DNA of 64,000 bases from Nocardioides euryhalodurans (GCF_004564375.1 NZ_CP038267.1:577501-641500); one strand, 5' to 3'. Counted from the stretch's first letter, positions 30,807-41,107 are shown. Notes: generated by a model not told the origin, from the letters alone. Made by a program: numbers and translations.

Positions 30807-31766
30807 GGGTGCCGCCTCCGGGTCGGCAGGAGGTGCCGCCCCCTCGGCGGCATCCCGGTCCGCCCATTCCAGCAGCGGGGCGAGGTCGAAGACGTGCCCG
30901 TCGATGTCCCCGTGCAGGTCGCCGAGCTCGGCGTAGCGCTGCGGCACGGTGAAGATCGTGAAGTCGTGGGGGTCGCAGTCGGGGACCTCGTCCCAGCGGA
31001 CCGGGGTCGAGACCCGGGCGTCCGGGAGCCCCCGGACGGAGTAGGCCGCCGCGATCGTGTGGTCCCGGGTGTTCTGGTTGTAGTCGACGAACAGGTGGTG
31101 CGGGTCGCGGTTCTTCTTCCACCACTCGGTCGTGACGTCCTCGGGAGCCCGCCGCTCGACCTCCCGGGCGAAGGCGTGCGCCGCCCGGCGTACGTCCTGG
31201 AAGCCGTGGTCGGGGTGGATGCGGACGTAGACGTGCAGCCCCTTGCTGCCGCTGGTCTTGGGGTAGCCGACCGCGCCGAGCTCGTCGAGCACCTCGTGGA
31301 CGACGCCGGCGACGCGCTGCACCTGGGCGAAGTCGGACAGCGGCCCCGGGTCGAGGTCGATCCGCCACTCGTCGGGTGACTCGGTGTCCGCTCGCCGGCT
31401 GTTCCAGGGGTGGAACTCGACCGTCGACATCTGCACGGCCCAGATCACCGCCCCCAGCTCGGTCACGCACAGCTCGTCGGCCGTGCGGTTCCAGCGGGGG
31501 AAGTGCAGCCGGACCGTCTCCACCCAGGGCGGCGCACCCGCGGGAATCCGCTTCTGGTGCACCTTGTCGCCGGCCAGCCCCTTGGGGAACCGGTGCAGCA
31601 TGCACGGTCTCTCGAAGAGCGCGTTGACGATGCCGTCGCCGACGGCGAGGTAGTACTCCACCAGGTCGAGCTTGGTTGCCCCTGACTCCGGGAAGTAGAC
31701 GCGGTCGGGGTTGGTCACCTTGACGACGCGGTCGTCCACCTCGATCTCGGTGAAGGGAGAGGCCAC
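30804..31766 (-). CDS. LigD-type DNA polymerase/primase domain protein (NHEJ)
   Basis: 320 residues, a stand-alone polymerase domain of the kind fused in LigD. Archaeo-eukaryotic primase motifs: RIDLDPGP (the DxD metal site), [14 protein letters not shown], and HLFVDYNQN with the third acidic residue. Such proteins fill gaps with ribonucleotides during Ku-dependent end joining. Neither ku nor an ATP-dependent ligase gene lies in this window. The GTG start is 6 nt after TAGGTT. The C-terminal tail is Ala/Pro-rich. Confidence 0.9.
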   Translation of the reverse strand: MASPFTEIEVDDRVVKVTNPDRVYFPESGATKLDLVEYYLAVGDGIVNALFERPCMLHRFPKGLAGDKVHQKRIPAGAPPWVETVRLHFPRWNRTADELCVTELGAVIWAVQMSTVEFHPWNSRRADTESPDEWRIDLDPGPLSDFAQVQRVAGVVHEVLDELGAVGYPKTSGSKGLHVYVRIHPDHGFQDVRRAAHAFAREVERRAPEDVTTEWWKKNRDPHHLFVDYNQNTRDHTIAAAYSVRGLPDARVSTPVRWDEVPDCDPHDFTIFTVPQRYAELGDLHGDIDGHVFDLAPLLEWADRDAAEGAAPPADPEAAP

Positions 31767-31772
31767 TCCGGC

Positions 31773-31778
31773 AACCTA
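31773..31778 (-). promoter_or_regulatory. -10 box TAGGTT of the LigD-polymerase gene
   Basis: TAGGTT ends 6 nt before the GTG start at 31766; divergent from the secreted hydrolase promoter region, where TATCTT (31827-31832, plus strand) is a candidate -10. Confidence 0.5.
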
Positions 31779-31875
31779 GCGAAGAGCCCAGCGAGGGAGG
31801 AAAACCTTTCGGCCCCGGCAGGCGTCTATCTTCGAGAGGGGGGTCGCCGACCCCGGGGAGCACGAGGGGGCACGC

Positions 31876-34616
31876 ATGTCGCACAGGACCCTGACGAGCA
31901 CGGTGGCGGCCCTGGTCGCCCTGCTGGTGGTCGCACCGCTCGGCGCCGCCGCCGACCCCGCCCCCGGGAGCCCGGTCCGGCGTCGCCGCGGGCGGCCGGC
32001 GGCCTCGCGGAGGGGTGGAGCGTGGTGCCTGCCGCCGCCGGCTGGGTCGCCACCTGGACCTCGCCCGGCCCGCTGCCCCTCACCGGAGCCACTCCCGTCG
32101 TGGTGCGCGACGGCGTCCCGGTCGGGACGGTGACGCTCACCCGCGACAGCGTCAGCGTCACCACGGCCCGACGGCCGGACCCCCGGACCCTCGACGTGCT
32201 GCTGGGCGAGCGGGTGCTCGACCGCTCGGACGACCCGGACGCCGGCCTGCGCGGGCCCGTCCCGGCCGCGGCTCCCCCGCTCGACCTCGGGCCGGCGTAC
32301 GACGTGGACCCCGGCGTCGCCGGTCCGTACGCCACGGTCACGGAGGAGTACGACGAGGGGACCCTCCCCTTCCCCGGGTTCCCGTCCCCGATGGAGGTTC
32401 GCGGCCACGTCGTCCGCCCGGCCGACGGTGAGGTCGCCGGGGACCGGCCGCTGGTGCTGTTCCTCCACGGGCGGCACTCCGTGTGCTACTCCCCCGACGG
32501 GGGCGGTGGCGGTGGCTGGCCGTGCGGTCCCGACGAGCTCCCGATCCCCAGCCACCTCGGCTACGACTACCTGCAGCAGACCCTGGCGAGCCAGGGCTTC
32601 GTCACCGTGTCGATCGACGCCAACGCGATCAACGGCCTGGACTACCGCAGCGCCGACGGCGGCGCCGACGCCCGGAGCCTGCTGGTCCGTCACCACCTCG
32701 ACCTCTGGGCGGGCTGGTCGGCCTCGGGCACGTACGCCGTGGACACCGACAACGTCGTGCTGGTCGGCCACAGCCGGGGCGGCGAGGGGGTCAACCGCGC
32801 TGCCCAGGACCTCGGCAGCGATCCCGACATCACCCTCAGCGGGCTGGTCTACATCGCGCCGACCAACTTCGCGACGCAGACCGCGTCCTACCTGCCGGCG
32901 GTGACGCTCCTGCCCGGCTGCGACGGCGACGTCTCCGACCTGCAGGGCCAGTCCTTCGTCGACGTGGCCCGCGACGTCACCACCGACGACACCGCGCTCA
33001 AGTCCTCGGTGCTGATCCCCTACGCCAACCACAACTACTTCAACACCGAGTGGACGCCGGGCCTCTCGCAAGCGCCGTCGTGGGACGACAGCTACGGCGA
33101 GGGCGTCTGCGGCCGCGGCACCCCGACACGGCTCACCAAGCGGGAGCAGCAGGCCGCGGGGACGGCGTACGTCGGCGGCGCGGTGTGGCTGATGACCGGG
33201 CACGAGCCCGACGCCCTCGACCTCTTCGACGGCACGCTCGGCCACGTCGCCTCCACCGGCGACAACCCGGCCCGCAGCCACGCTGTCAACGGCGGCCGCG
33301 CGATGCGTGCGCTCGGGGGACGGGGCACCAGCGCCGCCACGCCGACGCCCGCGGTCGACGCGAGCGCCCGCGTCTGCGTGGCCGCCTCCGGCCAGGGAGC
33401 GGCCGGCTGCGGGGGACGGAGCAGGCTGTCCTCCCCCTCGTGGGCGAGCTGGCCCTCGCCGGGCCAGCAGCTCTCCCGGCAGCTCCACCTCACGTGGGAC
33501 CAGACGGGCGGGTCCGGCGGGCTGGCGTTCGGCACCCCGCTCGACCTCACCGCCTCGCCCGCGCTCGACCTCCGCGTCATCAGCGACGTCCGCGAGGGGC
33601 GCAGCGCGGTCCGGGTGCGGGTCTCCGACGCCGACGGTCGTTCCGTGGAGGTCGACCCGCTCGACGGCCGACGCCTCGACCGCTTCGGTGCCACCACCGA
33701 CCGCAGGACCGCGGTCGGCTACGCCCAGAGCATCCGGGTGCCCACGCAAGCGCTCACGGGCATCGACCCGAGCCGGGTCACCGAGGTGGAGCTGGTCGGC
33801 GCCAGTCCCACCGGCGGCCTGTTCCTGCTCGACGTCGCCGCGGTGCCGGCCACGCTCCCGCCGCCACCGTCGCAGCGGATCCCGACGATCGAGATGGGCA
33901 GGTTGACCGTCCCCGAGGGTGACGGCGACGGCACCGAGCAGGTGGACGTGCCCTTCACCGTGCACGGCACGCTGACCCGCCCGGCCGTCTTCGCGGTGAC
34001 GGTGATGGACCCCGAGGCCTGGCTCGAGCAGCCGGAGCCCCAGCTGGTGCAGCTGGCGCCGGGTGAGGCGGGCGGCACGCTGGCGGTCACCTACGAGTCC
34101 GACACCCGTGACGACGTACGCCTGCGGTCGCTGCTGCTCGACGCCCGGCCGGTGAGCGACGTGATGCCCAGCTCCAGCCTCGGCGAGCTGCGGATCCGCG
34201 ACGACGACCCGACGCCCACCCTCACGCTGGAGCCGGCGGCGCGCACCATCACCGAGGGTGAGCGCGCCGCGTGGGTGATCCGCGCCTCGGCGGCCTCCGA
34301 CCGCTACTACTCCCTGCAGCTGCGCTTCGTCGAGGCGCCGGGCCAGGACGTGGCCGAGGTCGGCGACCTGAACGCCCGGTGGGCGATGCGGCACTTCGGC
34401 CCCGTGCCGCCCGGGCGCGAGCTCGGTGGCTACCGCACCCGGATCCCCACCTTCCTCGCGGCCGGCCGGCTGACCAGGCGGGTCCGGATCCCGGTACGGA
34501 CCGACGGCGTGCGGGAAGGGGTGGAGGTGATCCGGGCCGAGGTCCGCGGCGTCTACTCCAGCCGCAGGCTCGGCGTGATCGGCACCGAGACGATCCGGGT
34601 GCGCGACGCCCGGTGA
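31876..34616 (+). pseudogene. Large secreted alpha/beta hydrolase, apparent frameshift after the signal peptide
   Basis: An ATG at 31876 with GAGGGGG before it encodes a clear signal peptide (TLTSTVAALVALLVVAPL, cleavage near AAA-DP), but that frame soon degenerates. The rest of the protein, about 870 residues, is in another frame, open from before 31980 to 34616; its first likely start codon is GTG 32022, without signal peptide or ribosome binding site. Adding one base near 31980 joins the two smoothly (GSPVR-ASPRAAGGLAEGWS). The main part has an alpha/beta hydrolase with nucleophile VLVGHSRGGEG, Asp in GCDGDVSD and His in YANHNYF, then beta domains resembling Calx-beta repeats. Either a true frameshift or a sequencing error. 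Confidence 0.7.
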
Positions 34617-34620
34617 GGGC

Positions 34621-35589
34621 TCAGTCGCCCTGCCGGGTCACCCGTACCTCGACGGCCGGCGACCAGGTGGCGTCCGCGTAGCCGGTCGCCGGCATGAACC
34701 AGCGGTAGGCGGTGGTCCGGCCCGGGGAGACGGTTGCGACGACCCGACCGTCGGGGCCGGCCGGGTCGACCTCCCGGACGGGCGCGAAGTCGGCAGCGCC
34801 CTCCGGGCGGGCCTCCAGCCGCAGCGGCGCCCCGGTCGCTCGCTGCCCGGAGTCGATCGTCGAGCCCGTGAGGACGACCTCGGCTCCCTCGGCGACCCGG
34901 TCGGCCGAGGCCCCGATCGTCGTCGTCACCGGCACGCCCTCGAGGTCGTAGGTGGTCACGCTGCCCGGGTCGCCGACGCTGATGGCGTCCACCGCGAACC
35001 CGGCCCCGTCGCAGCCGAAGCCGGACAGCAGGTAGCCCGGCCCGTCGCCGTGCTCGGCCGTGAAGGCGTCGACCGTGGCGGCGCCCTCGCTCCCGAGCGA
35101 CTCGCCGGTCGCGGCGACGTGCCTGGTCCACGTGAAGGTTGCGGCTGCGGGCTCGACCTGCTGCCAGCTGCCCGCGGTGGCGCCGAGGTCGGCGCGGCCC
35201 ACCCAGACCTCGCCGTCCTCGAGCTCGCTCGAGACGTACCAGACGTGGGCGACGCCCTGCCCGCCCGAGACCGGCCGGACCCACCAGGACCAGGTGGCGT
35301 CGGCGACGGACCCGACCCGGCCGACCGGCCCGGATGCCGTGCCACCGCCGGCGAGCGCCAGGCGTGTGGCCCGCGCTCCCAGCGGCGCGGCCTCCTCGAG
35401 ACCGATCGTGGCCCGCGGGCCGCCGACCGCAGGCGTGAACAGGTCGTCGCAGCCGAACCAGCTGAGGTAGGTGTCACCGCTGGGGAAGCTGGTCCCGGGC
35501 ACCACGACGACCTCGTCGGCGTGGGCCGGCGTCGACAGCGGCAGCAGGCCCGCGAGGGCCAGCAGGACCGTGGTGGTGACGCGTCGCAT
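34621..35589 (-). CDS. Secreted protein, unknown function
   Basis: 322 residues. Signal peptide TTTVLLALAGLLPLSTPAHA, with cleavage before DE. The mature part has two regions: residues about 25-210, beta-rich with four spaced cysteine-poor repeats (WSWWVRPVSGG, DATWSPAVEV at the end) like a carbohydrate- or lectin-type fold, and a C-terminal Ig-like region (VVLTGSTIDSGQRATGAPLRLE) resembling bacterial Big-type repeats. GGGGAGG precedes the ATG. Convergent with the hydrolase gene, 4 bp away. No enzyme motif seen. Confidence 0.72.
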   Translation of the reverse strand: MRRVTTTVLLALAGLLPLSTPAHADEVVVVPGTSFPSGDTYLSWFGCDDLFTPAVGGPRATIGLEEAAPLGARATRLALAGGGTASGPVGRVGSVADATWSWWVRPVSGGQGVAHVWYVSSELEDGEVWVGRADLGATAGSWQQVEPAAATFTWTRHVAATGESLGSEGAATVDAFTAEHGDGPGYLLSGFGCDGAGFAVDAISVGDPGSVTTYDLEGVPVTTTIGASADRVAEGAEVVLTGSTIDSGQRATGAPLRLEARPEGAADFAPVREVDPAGPDGRVVATVSPGRTTAYRWFMPATGYADATWSPAVEVRVTRQGD

Positions 35590-35714
35590 CGCTACCTCCC
35601 CGTCGGCCCGCCGAGCCGGGCCGCACGTCCTTCATTGCACCGCAGGGCTCAGGACCGTGTCCATGGCGGGCCCGGGATCCTCACGGAGTCTTCAGGCACC
35701 CGTCGACCCACTGG
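35590..35714. other. Intergenic gap between the secreted-protein gene and rsmB
   Basis: 125 bp upstream of the secreted-protein gene and downstream of rsmB, both leftward. Only the ribosome binding site at the left end is clear; no convincing promoter or terminator was seen. Confidence 0.4.
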
Positions 35715-37079
35715 TCACACCCGTCGCACCAGCCCCAGGAACATCGCATCGGTGGCGTGCCGGTGGGGCCAGAGCTGCACCGTTCCCGGGAGCGGACCCT
35801 CGGCGTCGGGCAGGTCCAGCGGCACCGGCTCCAGCCGTGCGTCCGGGCGCTCGGCCAGGACCGCCTCGAGCACCCCCACCGTCTCGGCGACGACGGGCGA
35901 GCAGGTCGCGTAGAGCACGACGCCACCGCGGCGCACGCTGTCGAGGGCGGAGGCGAGCAGCGACCGCTGGAGCGGCACCAGGTCCTCGACGTCGCCCGGC
36001 TGGCGACGCCAGCGTGACTCGGGTCGGCGCCGGAGGGCGCCCAGACCGGAGCACGGTGCGTCGACGAGCACCCGGTCGAAGGTCCCGGGGCGCCACGCCG
36101 GGGTGGTCCCGTCCGCGGTGAGGATGCCGGTGACGCCGTCGGCTCCGGCCAGCGCGCGGGCCACCAGCGCCGCCCGGTGCGGCTGCCGCTCGGCGGCCAC
36201 CAGGGAGGACCCGGCCTGCGCTGCGAGGGCCGCCAGCAGCGCGGCCTTGCCGCCCGGGCCGGCGCAGAGGTCGAGCCACCGCCCGTCCTCCCCGTCCACC
36301 GGGGCGGCGGCCAGGGCCAGCGCGACCAGCTGCGACCCCTCGTCCTGCACGCCGGCCCGCCCCTCGGCCACCGCGGGGACCGAGCCGGGGTCGCCGCCGG
36401 GCAGCACGACGCCGTACGGCGAGAGCACGGTGGGCTCCCCCGGCAGCTCGGCGACCTCGGCCCGGCCCGGCCGCGCCACGAGCACCACGGACGGCGAGGC
36501 GTTGTCGGCGACCAGCAGCCTCTCGAGCTCGTCGCGCCGGGGACCGAGCGCCAGGGCGAGCTCCTCGACGACCCAGCGGGGATGGCTGTGGGCGACCGCG
36601 GCGTGCCCGACCGGGTCCGCGGTCGCGTCCGGCGCCACCCTGGCGACCCAGGTCGCGAGGTCGTGGGCGGCGACCTTGCGGAGCACGGCGTTGACCAGGC
36701 CCGCCGAGCGGGGGCCGGTCCGGGTCCGGGCCAGGTCGACGGTGGCGCTCACCGCGGCGTGCGTGCCCACTCGCATGGACAGCAGCTGGTGGGTCCCCAG
36801 CCGCAGCACGTCACGGATCCGGCCCTGCACCCGGCCGCGGTCGAGGCACGCGTCGACCACGGCGTCGTAGGTTCCCTGGCGCCTCAGCGTCCCGCTGGCC
36901 AGCTCGGTGGCGAAGGCGGCGTCGCGCCCCGAGAGCCGGTGCTTCGCGAGCACCTGCGGCAGCACCAGGTTGGCGTAGGCGTCCTCGGTGCGGACGGCGC
37001 GCAGCACGTCGTACGCCGCGAGCCGGGCGGGGTCGGCCGTGGTGCGGGACGGGCGCCGCCCGCCCGCCTCAGCCGTCAT
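35715..37079 (-). CDS. rsmB: 16S rRNA m5C967 methyltransferase RsmB
   Basis: 454 residues. The N-terminal NusB-like RNA-binding domain (about 15-145: AAYDVLRAVRTEDAYANLVLP, RDVLRLGTHQLLSM) is followed by a Rossmann methyltransferase: AdoMet site LDLCAGPGGKAALLA, catalytic DAPCSGLGALRRRPE, and the second cysteine in YATCSP. Both cysteines needed for m5C chemistry are present. It overlaps the YjbR-like gene by 11 bases. In related actinobacteria it is usually next to fmt; here an MFS transporter and the YjbR-like gene lie between. Confidence 0.95.
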   Translation of the reverse strand: MTAEAGGRRPSRTTADPARLAAYDVLRAVRTEDAYANLVLPQVLAKHRLSGRDAAFATELASGTLRRQGTYDAVVDACLDRGRVQGRIRDVLRLGTHQLLSMRVGTHAAVSATVDLARTRTGPRSAGLVNAVLRKVAAHDLATWVARVAPDATADPVGHAAVAHSHPRWVVEELALALGPRRDELERLLVADNASPSVVLVARPGRAEVAELPGEPTVLSPYGVVLPGGDPGSVPAVAEGRAGVQDEGSQLVALALAAAPVDGEDGRWLDLCAGPGGKAALLAALAAQAGSSLVAAERQPHRAALVARALAGADGVTGILTADGTTPAWRPGTFDRVLVDAPCSGLGALRRRPESRWRRQPGDVEDLVPLQRSLLASALDSVRRGGVVLYATCSPVVAETVGVLEAVLAERPDARLEPVPLDLPDAEGPLPGTVQLWPHRHATDAMFLGLVRRV

Positions 37080-37488
37080 CGCCGAGGTGCTCCCGCACCA
37101 GCCGCTTCGGGGCGCGCCGGGCCCACGCGTCGGTGATGATGCCGTGGAGCTCGTCGACGTCGACCTCGCCGAGCCGCGACAGCCGGACGAGCACGGCGTC
37201 GGTGTTCCGGAAGTGGTCGATCGTGAAGAACGGCGTGGTCCCGTCCTCGACCAGCGCCTGCTTCTCGACCGCCGTGGGCGTGGTGATCACGATCAGGTCG
37301 TCGTACATCTCGCCCGTCTCGGCGTCGACCGCGGTGGGGTGGGGCATCCGGTAGAGCAGGAAGCCCTTGCCCTTCTCACCGCGCGGGACCTTCCAGGTCG
37401 GCCGGTCGCCCCACGAGATGCCGAGCTCGGTCTCCGGGAGCTCCCCGCAGATCCGGTCGACGTCCTCCGGGGTCGCTGGCCTGCCCAT
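37069..37488 (-). CDS. MmcQ/YjbR-family protein
   Basis: 139 residues, YjbR fold: CGELPETELGISWGDRPTWKV at the start, VITTPTAVEKQALVED in the middle, ELHGIITDAWARRAPKRL at the end. The family is called DNA-binding-like from its fold (CyaY-like), but function is not established. The ATG lies 6 nt after TAGCCT, and the 3' end overlaps rsmB, so this promoter probably drives rsmB too. Confidence 0.85.
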   Translation of the reverse strand: MGRPATPEDVDRICGELPETELGISWGDRPTWKVPRGEKGKGFLLYRMPHPTAVDAETGEMYDDLIVITTPTAVEKQALVEDGTTPFFTIDHFRNTDAVLVRLSRLGEVDVDELHGIITDAWARRAPKRLVREHLGDDG

Positions 37489-37494
37489 GCGCTC

Positions 37495-37500
37495 AGGCTA
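37495..37500 (-). promoter_or_regulatory. -10 box TAGCCT of the YjbR-like gene and rsmB
   Basis: TAGCCT ends 6 nt before the ATG at 37488, in the 21-bp gap after the MFS gene. Confidence 0.55.
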
Positions 37501-37509
37501 GCGAGGCCC

Positions 37510-39051
37510 TCAGAAGAGGTTGAGCGCGGTGACCAGGGTCTGCGAGACGCCGTACAGCAGCAGCGCGCCCACGACACCCCACGACAGCACCAGCCGCACG
37601 CGGGTGCTGGACGGGCTGAGCTCCGCCTCGGCGTCGAGACCGGCCTGCCGGTCGGTCTCGGCCTGGGCGTGGCGGTCGGTGAGGTCCTCGTGGTACTTCG
37701 CGTCGACCGGCCGGATCAGCAGGTTGGCGACGAAGCCCACCGCCAGCACGCCCACCATCGTGAAGAGCGCGGGCCGGTAGGCGTCGGCGGTGAGCGTGCC
37801 CGCACCGCCGGCGCGGTCGAGGAAGCCGTTGATGATGAGTGGGCCCGCCACACCGGCCGCCGCCCAGGCCGTCAGCAGCCGGCCGTGGATGGCACCGACC
37901 TGGAAGACGCCGAAGAGGTCGCGCAGGTAGGCCGGCACGGTCGCGAACCCGCCGCCGTAGAAGGAGATGATGATCGCCGCGATGAGCACGAAGACCGCCA
38001 TGGTCGTCGACCCGCTGAGCGCCAGGAAGACGTAGAGCACCATCCCGACGCCGAGGTAGACCATGTAGATCGGCTTGCGGCCGATGTAGTCCGAGGTGCT
38101 GGACCACACGAACCGGCCCGCCATGTTGAACAGCGACAGCAGTCCGACGAAGCCGCCGGCGGCAGCCACGGTCACCGCGGACGCGCCCCCGACCCCGTCT
38201 CGGAAGAAGTCCTGGATCATCGGGGCGGCCTGCTCGAGGATGCCGATGCCGGCCGTGACGTTGCAGAACAGCACGGTCCAGAGCAGCCAGAACTGCGGCG
38301 TACGCAGGGCGTTGGCGGCCGAGACGTCGGCGTCGGTGACGAGCGGCTTCTCCTTGACCTGGGCGGGGTCGAAGCCATCGGGCTTCCAGCCCGGCGGGGG
38401 CACCCGGATGTTGGCGACGCCGATCATCATGATCAGGAAGTAGAGGACCCCGAGGCTGACGAACAGCCCGGTGAGCGCTCCTCCGTCGGCGAGCGACGCC
38501 GCGTCGGCCGGGTCGTAGTCGCTGTCGAAGAAGCCCATCAGCTGGCGCGAGGCCGGCGAGGCGACCATCGCCCCGCCGCCGAAGCCCATGATGGCCATGC
38601 CGGTCGCGAGCCCGGGCCGGTCGGGGAACCACTTGATGAGCGTCGACACCGGTGAGATGTAGCCGATGCCGAGGCCGATGCCGCCGATCACGCCGTAGCC
38701 GAGGTAGAGCAGCCAGAGCTGACCGGTCGCGATGCCGGCCGCGCCGACGAGGAAGCCCGACGCCCAGCAGCAGGCGGCGGTGAACATCGCCTTGCGGGGG
38801 CCGACCCGGTCGACCCAGGTGCCGAACAGTGCGGCCGACAGCCCCAGCATCACGATCGCGATCGAGAACACGAACCCGATCGAGGTCTGCGAGGTGCCGA
38901 AGTGCTCGACCATCGAGTTCTTGTAGACGCTCGTGGCGTACGCCTGGCCGATGCACAGGTGGGCGGCGAGGGCCGCCGGTGGGATCAGCCAGCGGTTGTA
39001 GGTGTGCGGGGCGACGGTGTGCTCGCGGTCGAGCACGCTCATCACGGCCAT
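37510..39051 (-). CDS. OFA-family MFS transporter (oxalate/formate antiporter-like)
   Basis: 513 residues with 12 hydrophobic segments. After a cytoplasmic N-terminus (MAVMSVLDREHTVAPHTYNRW), the OFA family pattern appears: NRWLIPPAALAAHLCIGQAY, the MFS loop DRVGPRKAMF after helix 2, and GGIGLGIGYISPVSTLIKWFPDRPG. A long central loop (VPPPGWKPDGFD) is typical of actinobacterial members. The ATG at 39051 follows GGGAGG; an upstream in-frame ATG (39081) lacks a binding site. Substrate likely a small carboxylate, unproven. Confidence 0.87.
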   Translation of the reverse strand: MAVMSVLDREHTVAPHTYNRWLIPPAALAAHLCIGQAYATSVYKNSMVEHFGTSQTSIGFVFSIAIVMLGLSAALFGTWVDRVGPRKAMFTAACCWASGFLVGAAGIATGQLWLLYLGYGVIGGIGLGIGYISPVSTLIKWFPDRPGLATGMAIMGFGGGAMVASPASRQLMGFFDSDYDPADAASLADGGALTGLFVSLGVLYFLIMMIGVANIRVPPPGWKPDGFDPAQVKEKPLVTDADVSAANALRTPQFWLLWTVLFCNVTAGIGILEQAAPMIQDFFRDGVGGASAVTVAAAGGFVGLLSLFNMAGRFVWSSTSDYIGRKPIYMVYLGVGMVLYVFLALSGSTTMAVFVLIAAIIISFYGGGFATVPAYLRDLFGVFQVGAIHGRLLTAWAAAGVAGPLIINGFLDRAGGAGTLTADAYRPALFTMVGVLAVGFVANLLIRPVDAKYHEDLTDRHAQAETDRQAGLDAEAELSPSSTRVRLVLSWGVVGALLLYGVSQTLVTALNLF

Positions 39052-39090
39052 GGGTACCTCCCGAGACGGTCCAAGGTTCAACGAGCCGCC

Positions 39091-39121
39091 GTCACCCTAA
39101 CCCACGGGTGACCCGGGTCAC
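39091..39121 (-). promoter_or_regulatory. Palindromes at the MFS promoter, overlapping the fmt stop
   Basis: GTCACCC (39091-39097) pairs with GGGTGAC (39106-39112), and GTGACCCGGGTCAC (39108-39121) is a perfect 14-bp palindrome. Reading leftward they precede TAGGGT, a likely -10 for the MFS gene. They could be an operator or the end of fmt transcription. Confidence 0.45.
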
Positions 39122-40044
39122 GCGAAGCGGGCGCCGGACTCCAGGCGTACACCGCGGGCCCAGTCGGCTGCCGGCATCTCCTTCTTGCCGAACGCCTTCA
39201 CCTGTCCGAGCCGGACCGGCACCGTCGAGGTCCCGACGAGGACCGCCCGCTTGGTGACCTCGAGCTCCCCCGGCGGCAGGCCGGCGTGGCCGGGCTCGGG
39301 CACGACCGGGCCGAGCTTGATCCGCTCCCCCTCGTGGGTCGACCAGGCGCCCGGCGCCGGGGTGCAGGCCCGCACCAGGCGGTCGACCGCGGCGGCGGCG
39401 TGGTTCCAGTCCACCCGGGCGTCGTCGACGGTGATCTTGGGGGCGAGGCTGAGGCCGTCGACGGGCTGCTCGCGGGCCTCGATGCTGCCGTCCTCGATAC
39501 CGTCGAGGGTGGCGACCAGCAGGCCGGCGCCGCCCTCGGCCAGCCGGGCGAGCAGGTCGCCGGCGGTGTCGGTCGGCCGGATCGTCTCGGTCATCACGCC
39601 GAAGGTCGGACCCGCGTCCATCGCCTTCACGATCCGGAACGTCGTCGCTCCCGTGACCTCGTCGCCGGCCCACAGCGCGTGCTGCACGGGGGCGGCGCCG
39701 CGCCACGCGGGCAGCACGGAGAAGTGGAGGTTGACCCAGCCGTGCGGCGGGATGTCGAGCGCGCTCTGAGGCAGCAGTGCGCCGTACGCCACCACGGGAC
39801 AGCAGTCCGGCGCGAGCGCGCGCAGCGCGGCCTGGAAGTCGGGGTCCCGGGGGTGCTCGGGCTTGAGGACGGGTACGCCCAGCTCCTCGGCACGCTGGGC
39901 GACCGGGCTGGCGACCAGCTTGCGCCCCCGCCCCGCAGCGGCGTCGGGCCGGGTGACGACCCCGACCAGGTCGTGGTCGCTCGCAGCGATCGCGTCGAGC
40001 GACGGGACCGCGACCTCGGGGGTGCCGGCGAAGACGAGGCGCAT
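39118..40044 (-). CDS. fmt: Methionyl-tRNA formyltransferase
   Basis: 308 residues. The N-terminal formyltransferase domain contains the catalytic [16 protein letters not shown] and Asp in [12 protein letters not shown]; the C-terminal OB-like tRNA domain follows ([24 protein letters not shown]). The start ([16 protein letters not shown]) shares one base with the def stop (TGATG). Formylates initiator Met-tRNA; the partner step, deformylation, is encoded just upstream. Confidence 0.97.
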   Translation of the reverse strand: MRLVFAGTPEVAVPSLDAIAASDHDLVGVVTRPDAAAGRGRKLVASPVAQRAEELGVPVLKPEHPRDPDFQAALRALAPDCCPVVAYGALLPQSALDIPPHGWVNLHFSVLPAWRGAAPVQHALWAGDEVTGATTFRIVKAMDAGPTFGVMTETIRPTDTAGDLLARLAEGGAGLLVATLDGIEDGSIEAREQPVDGLSLAPKITVDDARVDWNHAAAAVDRLVRACTPAPGAWSTHEGERIKLGPVVPEPGHAGLPPGELEVTKRAVLVGTSTVPVRLGQVKAFGKKEMPAADWARGVRLESGARFA

Positions 40045-40589
40045 CAGAACCCCAGCCCGTGCGTGGCGTGGGGGCTCACCTTCACGGTGGGCTTCTCCAG
40101 GCCGAACCAGTCCGACTCGCGGATCGCCTTCATCGCCGCCTTGCGCGTCTCGCCGTCGAGCCGGTCGACGAAGAGCACCCCGTCGAGGTGGTCGGTCTCG
40201 TGCTGGATCGCGCGGGCCAGCAGTGCACTGCCCTCGACGGTCACCGGCTCGCCGTACATGTCGCGGCCACGGGCGACGACCGAGAGCGCGCGGCGGCACT
40301 CGAAGGTGAGCTCCGGGATCGAGAGGCAGCCCTCGAGGCCCTCCTGCTGCTCCTCGGAGAGGTCGAGGACCGGGTTGACGAGGTGGCCGACCTCGCCGTC
40401 GACGTACCACGTGAAGACGCGGAGGCCGACGCCGATCTGGGGCGCGGCGAGACCGGCGCCAGGTGCGGCCAGCATGGTGTCGGTGAGGTCGGAGACGAGG
40501 GTGCGGAGCTCGCGGTCGAAGTCGACGACCTCGACGGCGGGCTTGCGCAGCACGGGGTCGCCGAAGAGGCGGATGGGTTGGATGGCCAC
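40044..40589 (-). CDS. def: Peptide deformylase
   Basis: 181 residues. All three metalloenzyme motifs are present: [19 protein letters not shown] with the metal cysteine, and the HETDHLDG helix (HExxH class). Removes the N-formyl group from nascent proteins. The GTG start lies 6 nt after TAGACT and has no ribosome binding site, so def-fmt is probably leaderless. Confidence 0.97.
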   Translation of the reverse strand: MAIQPIRLFGDPVLRKPAVEVVDFDRELRTLVSDLTDTMLAAPGAGLAAPQIGVGLRVFTWYVDGEVGHLVNPVLDLSEEQQEGLEGCLSIPELTFECRRALSVVARGRDMYGEPVTVEGSALLARAIQHETDHLDGVLFVDRLDGETRKAAMKAIRESDWFGLEKPTVKVSPHATHGLGF

Positions 40590-40595
40590 CGGGCG

Positions 40596-40601
40596 AGTCT
40601 A
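40596..40601 (-). promoter_or_regulatory. -10 box TAGACT of def-fmt
   Basis: TAGACT ends 6 nt before the def GTG, in the 23-bp gap after the upstream gene. Confidence 0.6.
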
Positions 40602-40612
40602 GTGAGGGCGGC

Positions 40613-41107
40613 TCACGAGGTGGTGGTGGCGTCCGGACGCGTGGCCGCGGCGGCCGGCAGCTCGGCGAGTGCCCGTTGGAGGGTGGTGCGGACGGCCACC
40701 CGTGTGGTGCCGAGGAGGTGCACCTCGGAGCCGCCCGGCGCGGACCGCAGGACCGCCAGCACGGCGGCGTGCTCCCGGAAGAGCAGGAACAGCAGGCCGA
40801 GCCGGAACAGCAGCACGGCCGGGACGAGGGTCCAAGGCTGCGCGCGACGGACCGAGAGGGTCCAGGTCGCGGGGCCACCGGCGTGGAGCTCGGTCGACGG
40901 CAGGTCGCTGAGCAGGCGGGCGAGCGGGATCTCGAGGGCCGTGGGTTCCACGGCGACGTGGTGGACCTCGTCGACCCTGACCCACTGACCTGGACGCGCG
41001 AAGCGCAGCACCAGGATCGCCGCCACGACGACCGCCCCCGCGACGACGAGCTCGACGCCCCCGATCCCGAACATGGCGGCAGCCTGGGCGACCTGCGCCG
41101 GGGTCAC
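40613..41107 (-). CDS. Membrane-anchored protein, unknown function
   Basis: 164 residues from a GTG that overlaps the priA stop (GTGA). A transmembrane segment near the N-terminus (about 18-37, [17 protein letters not shown]) and a second hydrophobic stretch (about 98-125, [18 protein letters not shown]) flank a soluble part ([25 protein letters not shown]). Not recognised. Its position between priA and def-fmt recurs in related genomes as a hypothetical gene. Confidence 0.65.
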   Translation of the reverse strand: MTPAQVAQAAAMFGIGGVELVVAGAVVVAAILVLRFARPGQWVRVDEVHHVAVEPTALEIPLARLLSDLPSTELHAGGPATWTLSVRRAQPWTLVPAVLLFRLGLLFLLFREHAAVLAVLRSAPGGSEVHLLGTTRVAVRTTLQRALAELPAAAATRPDATTTS

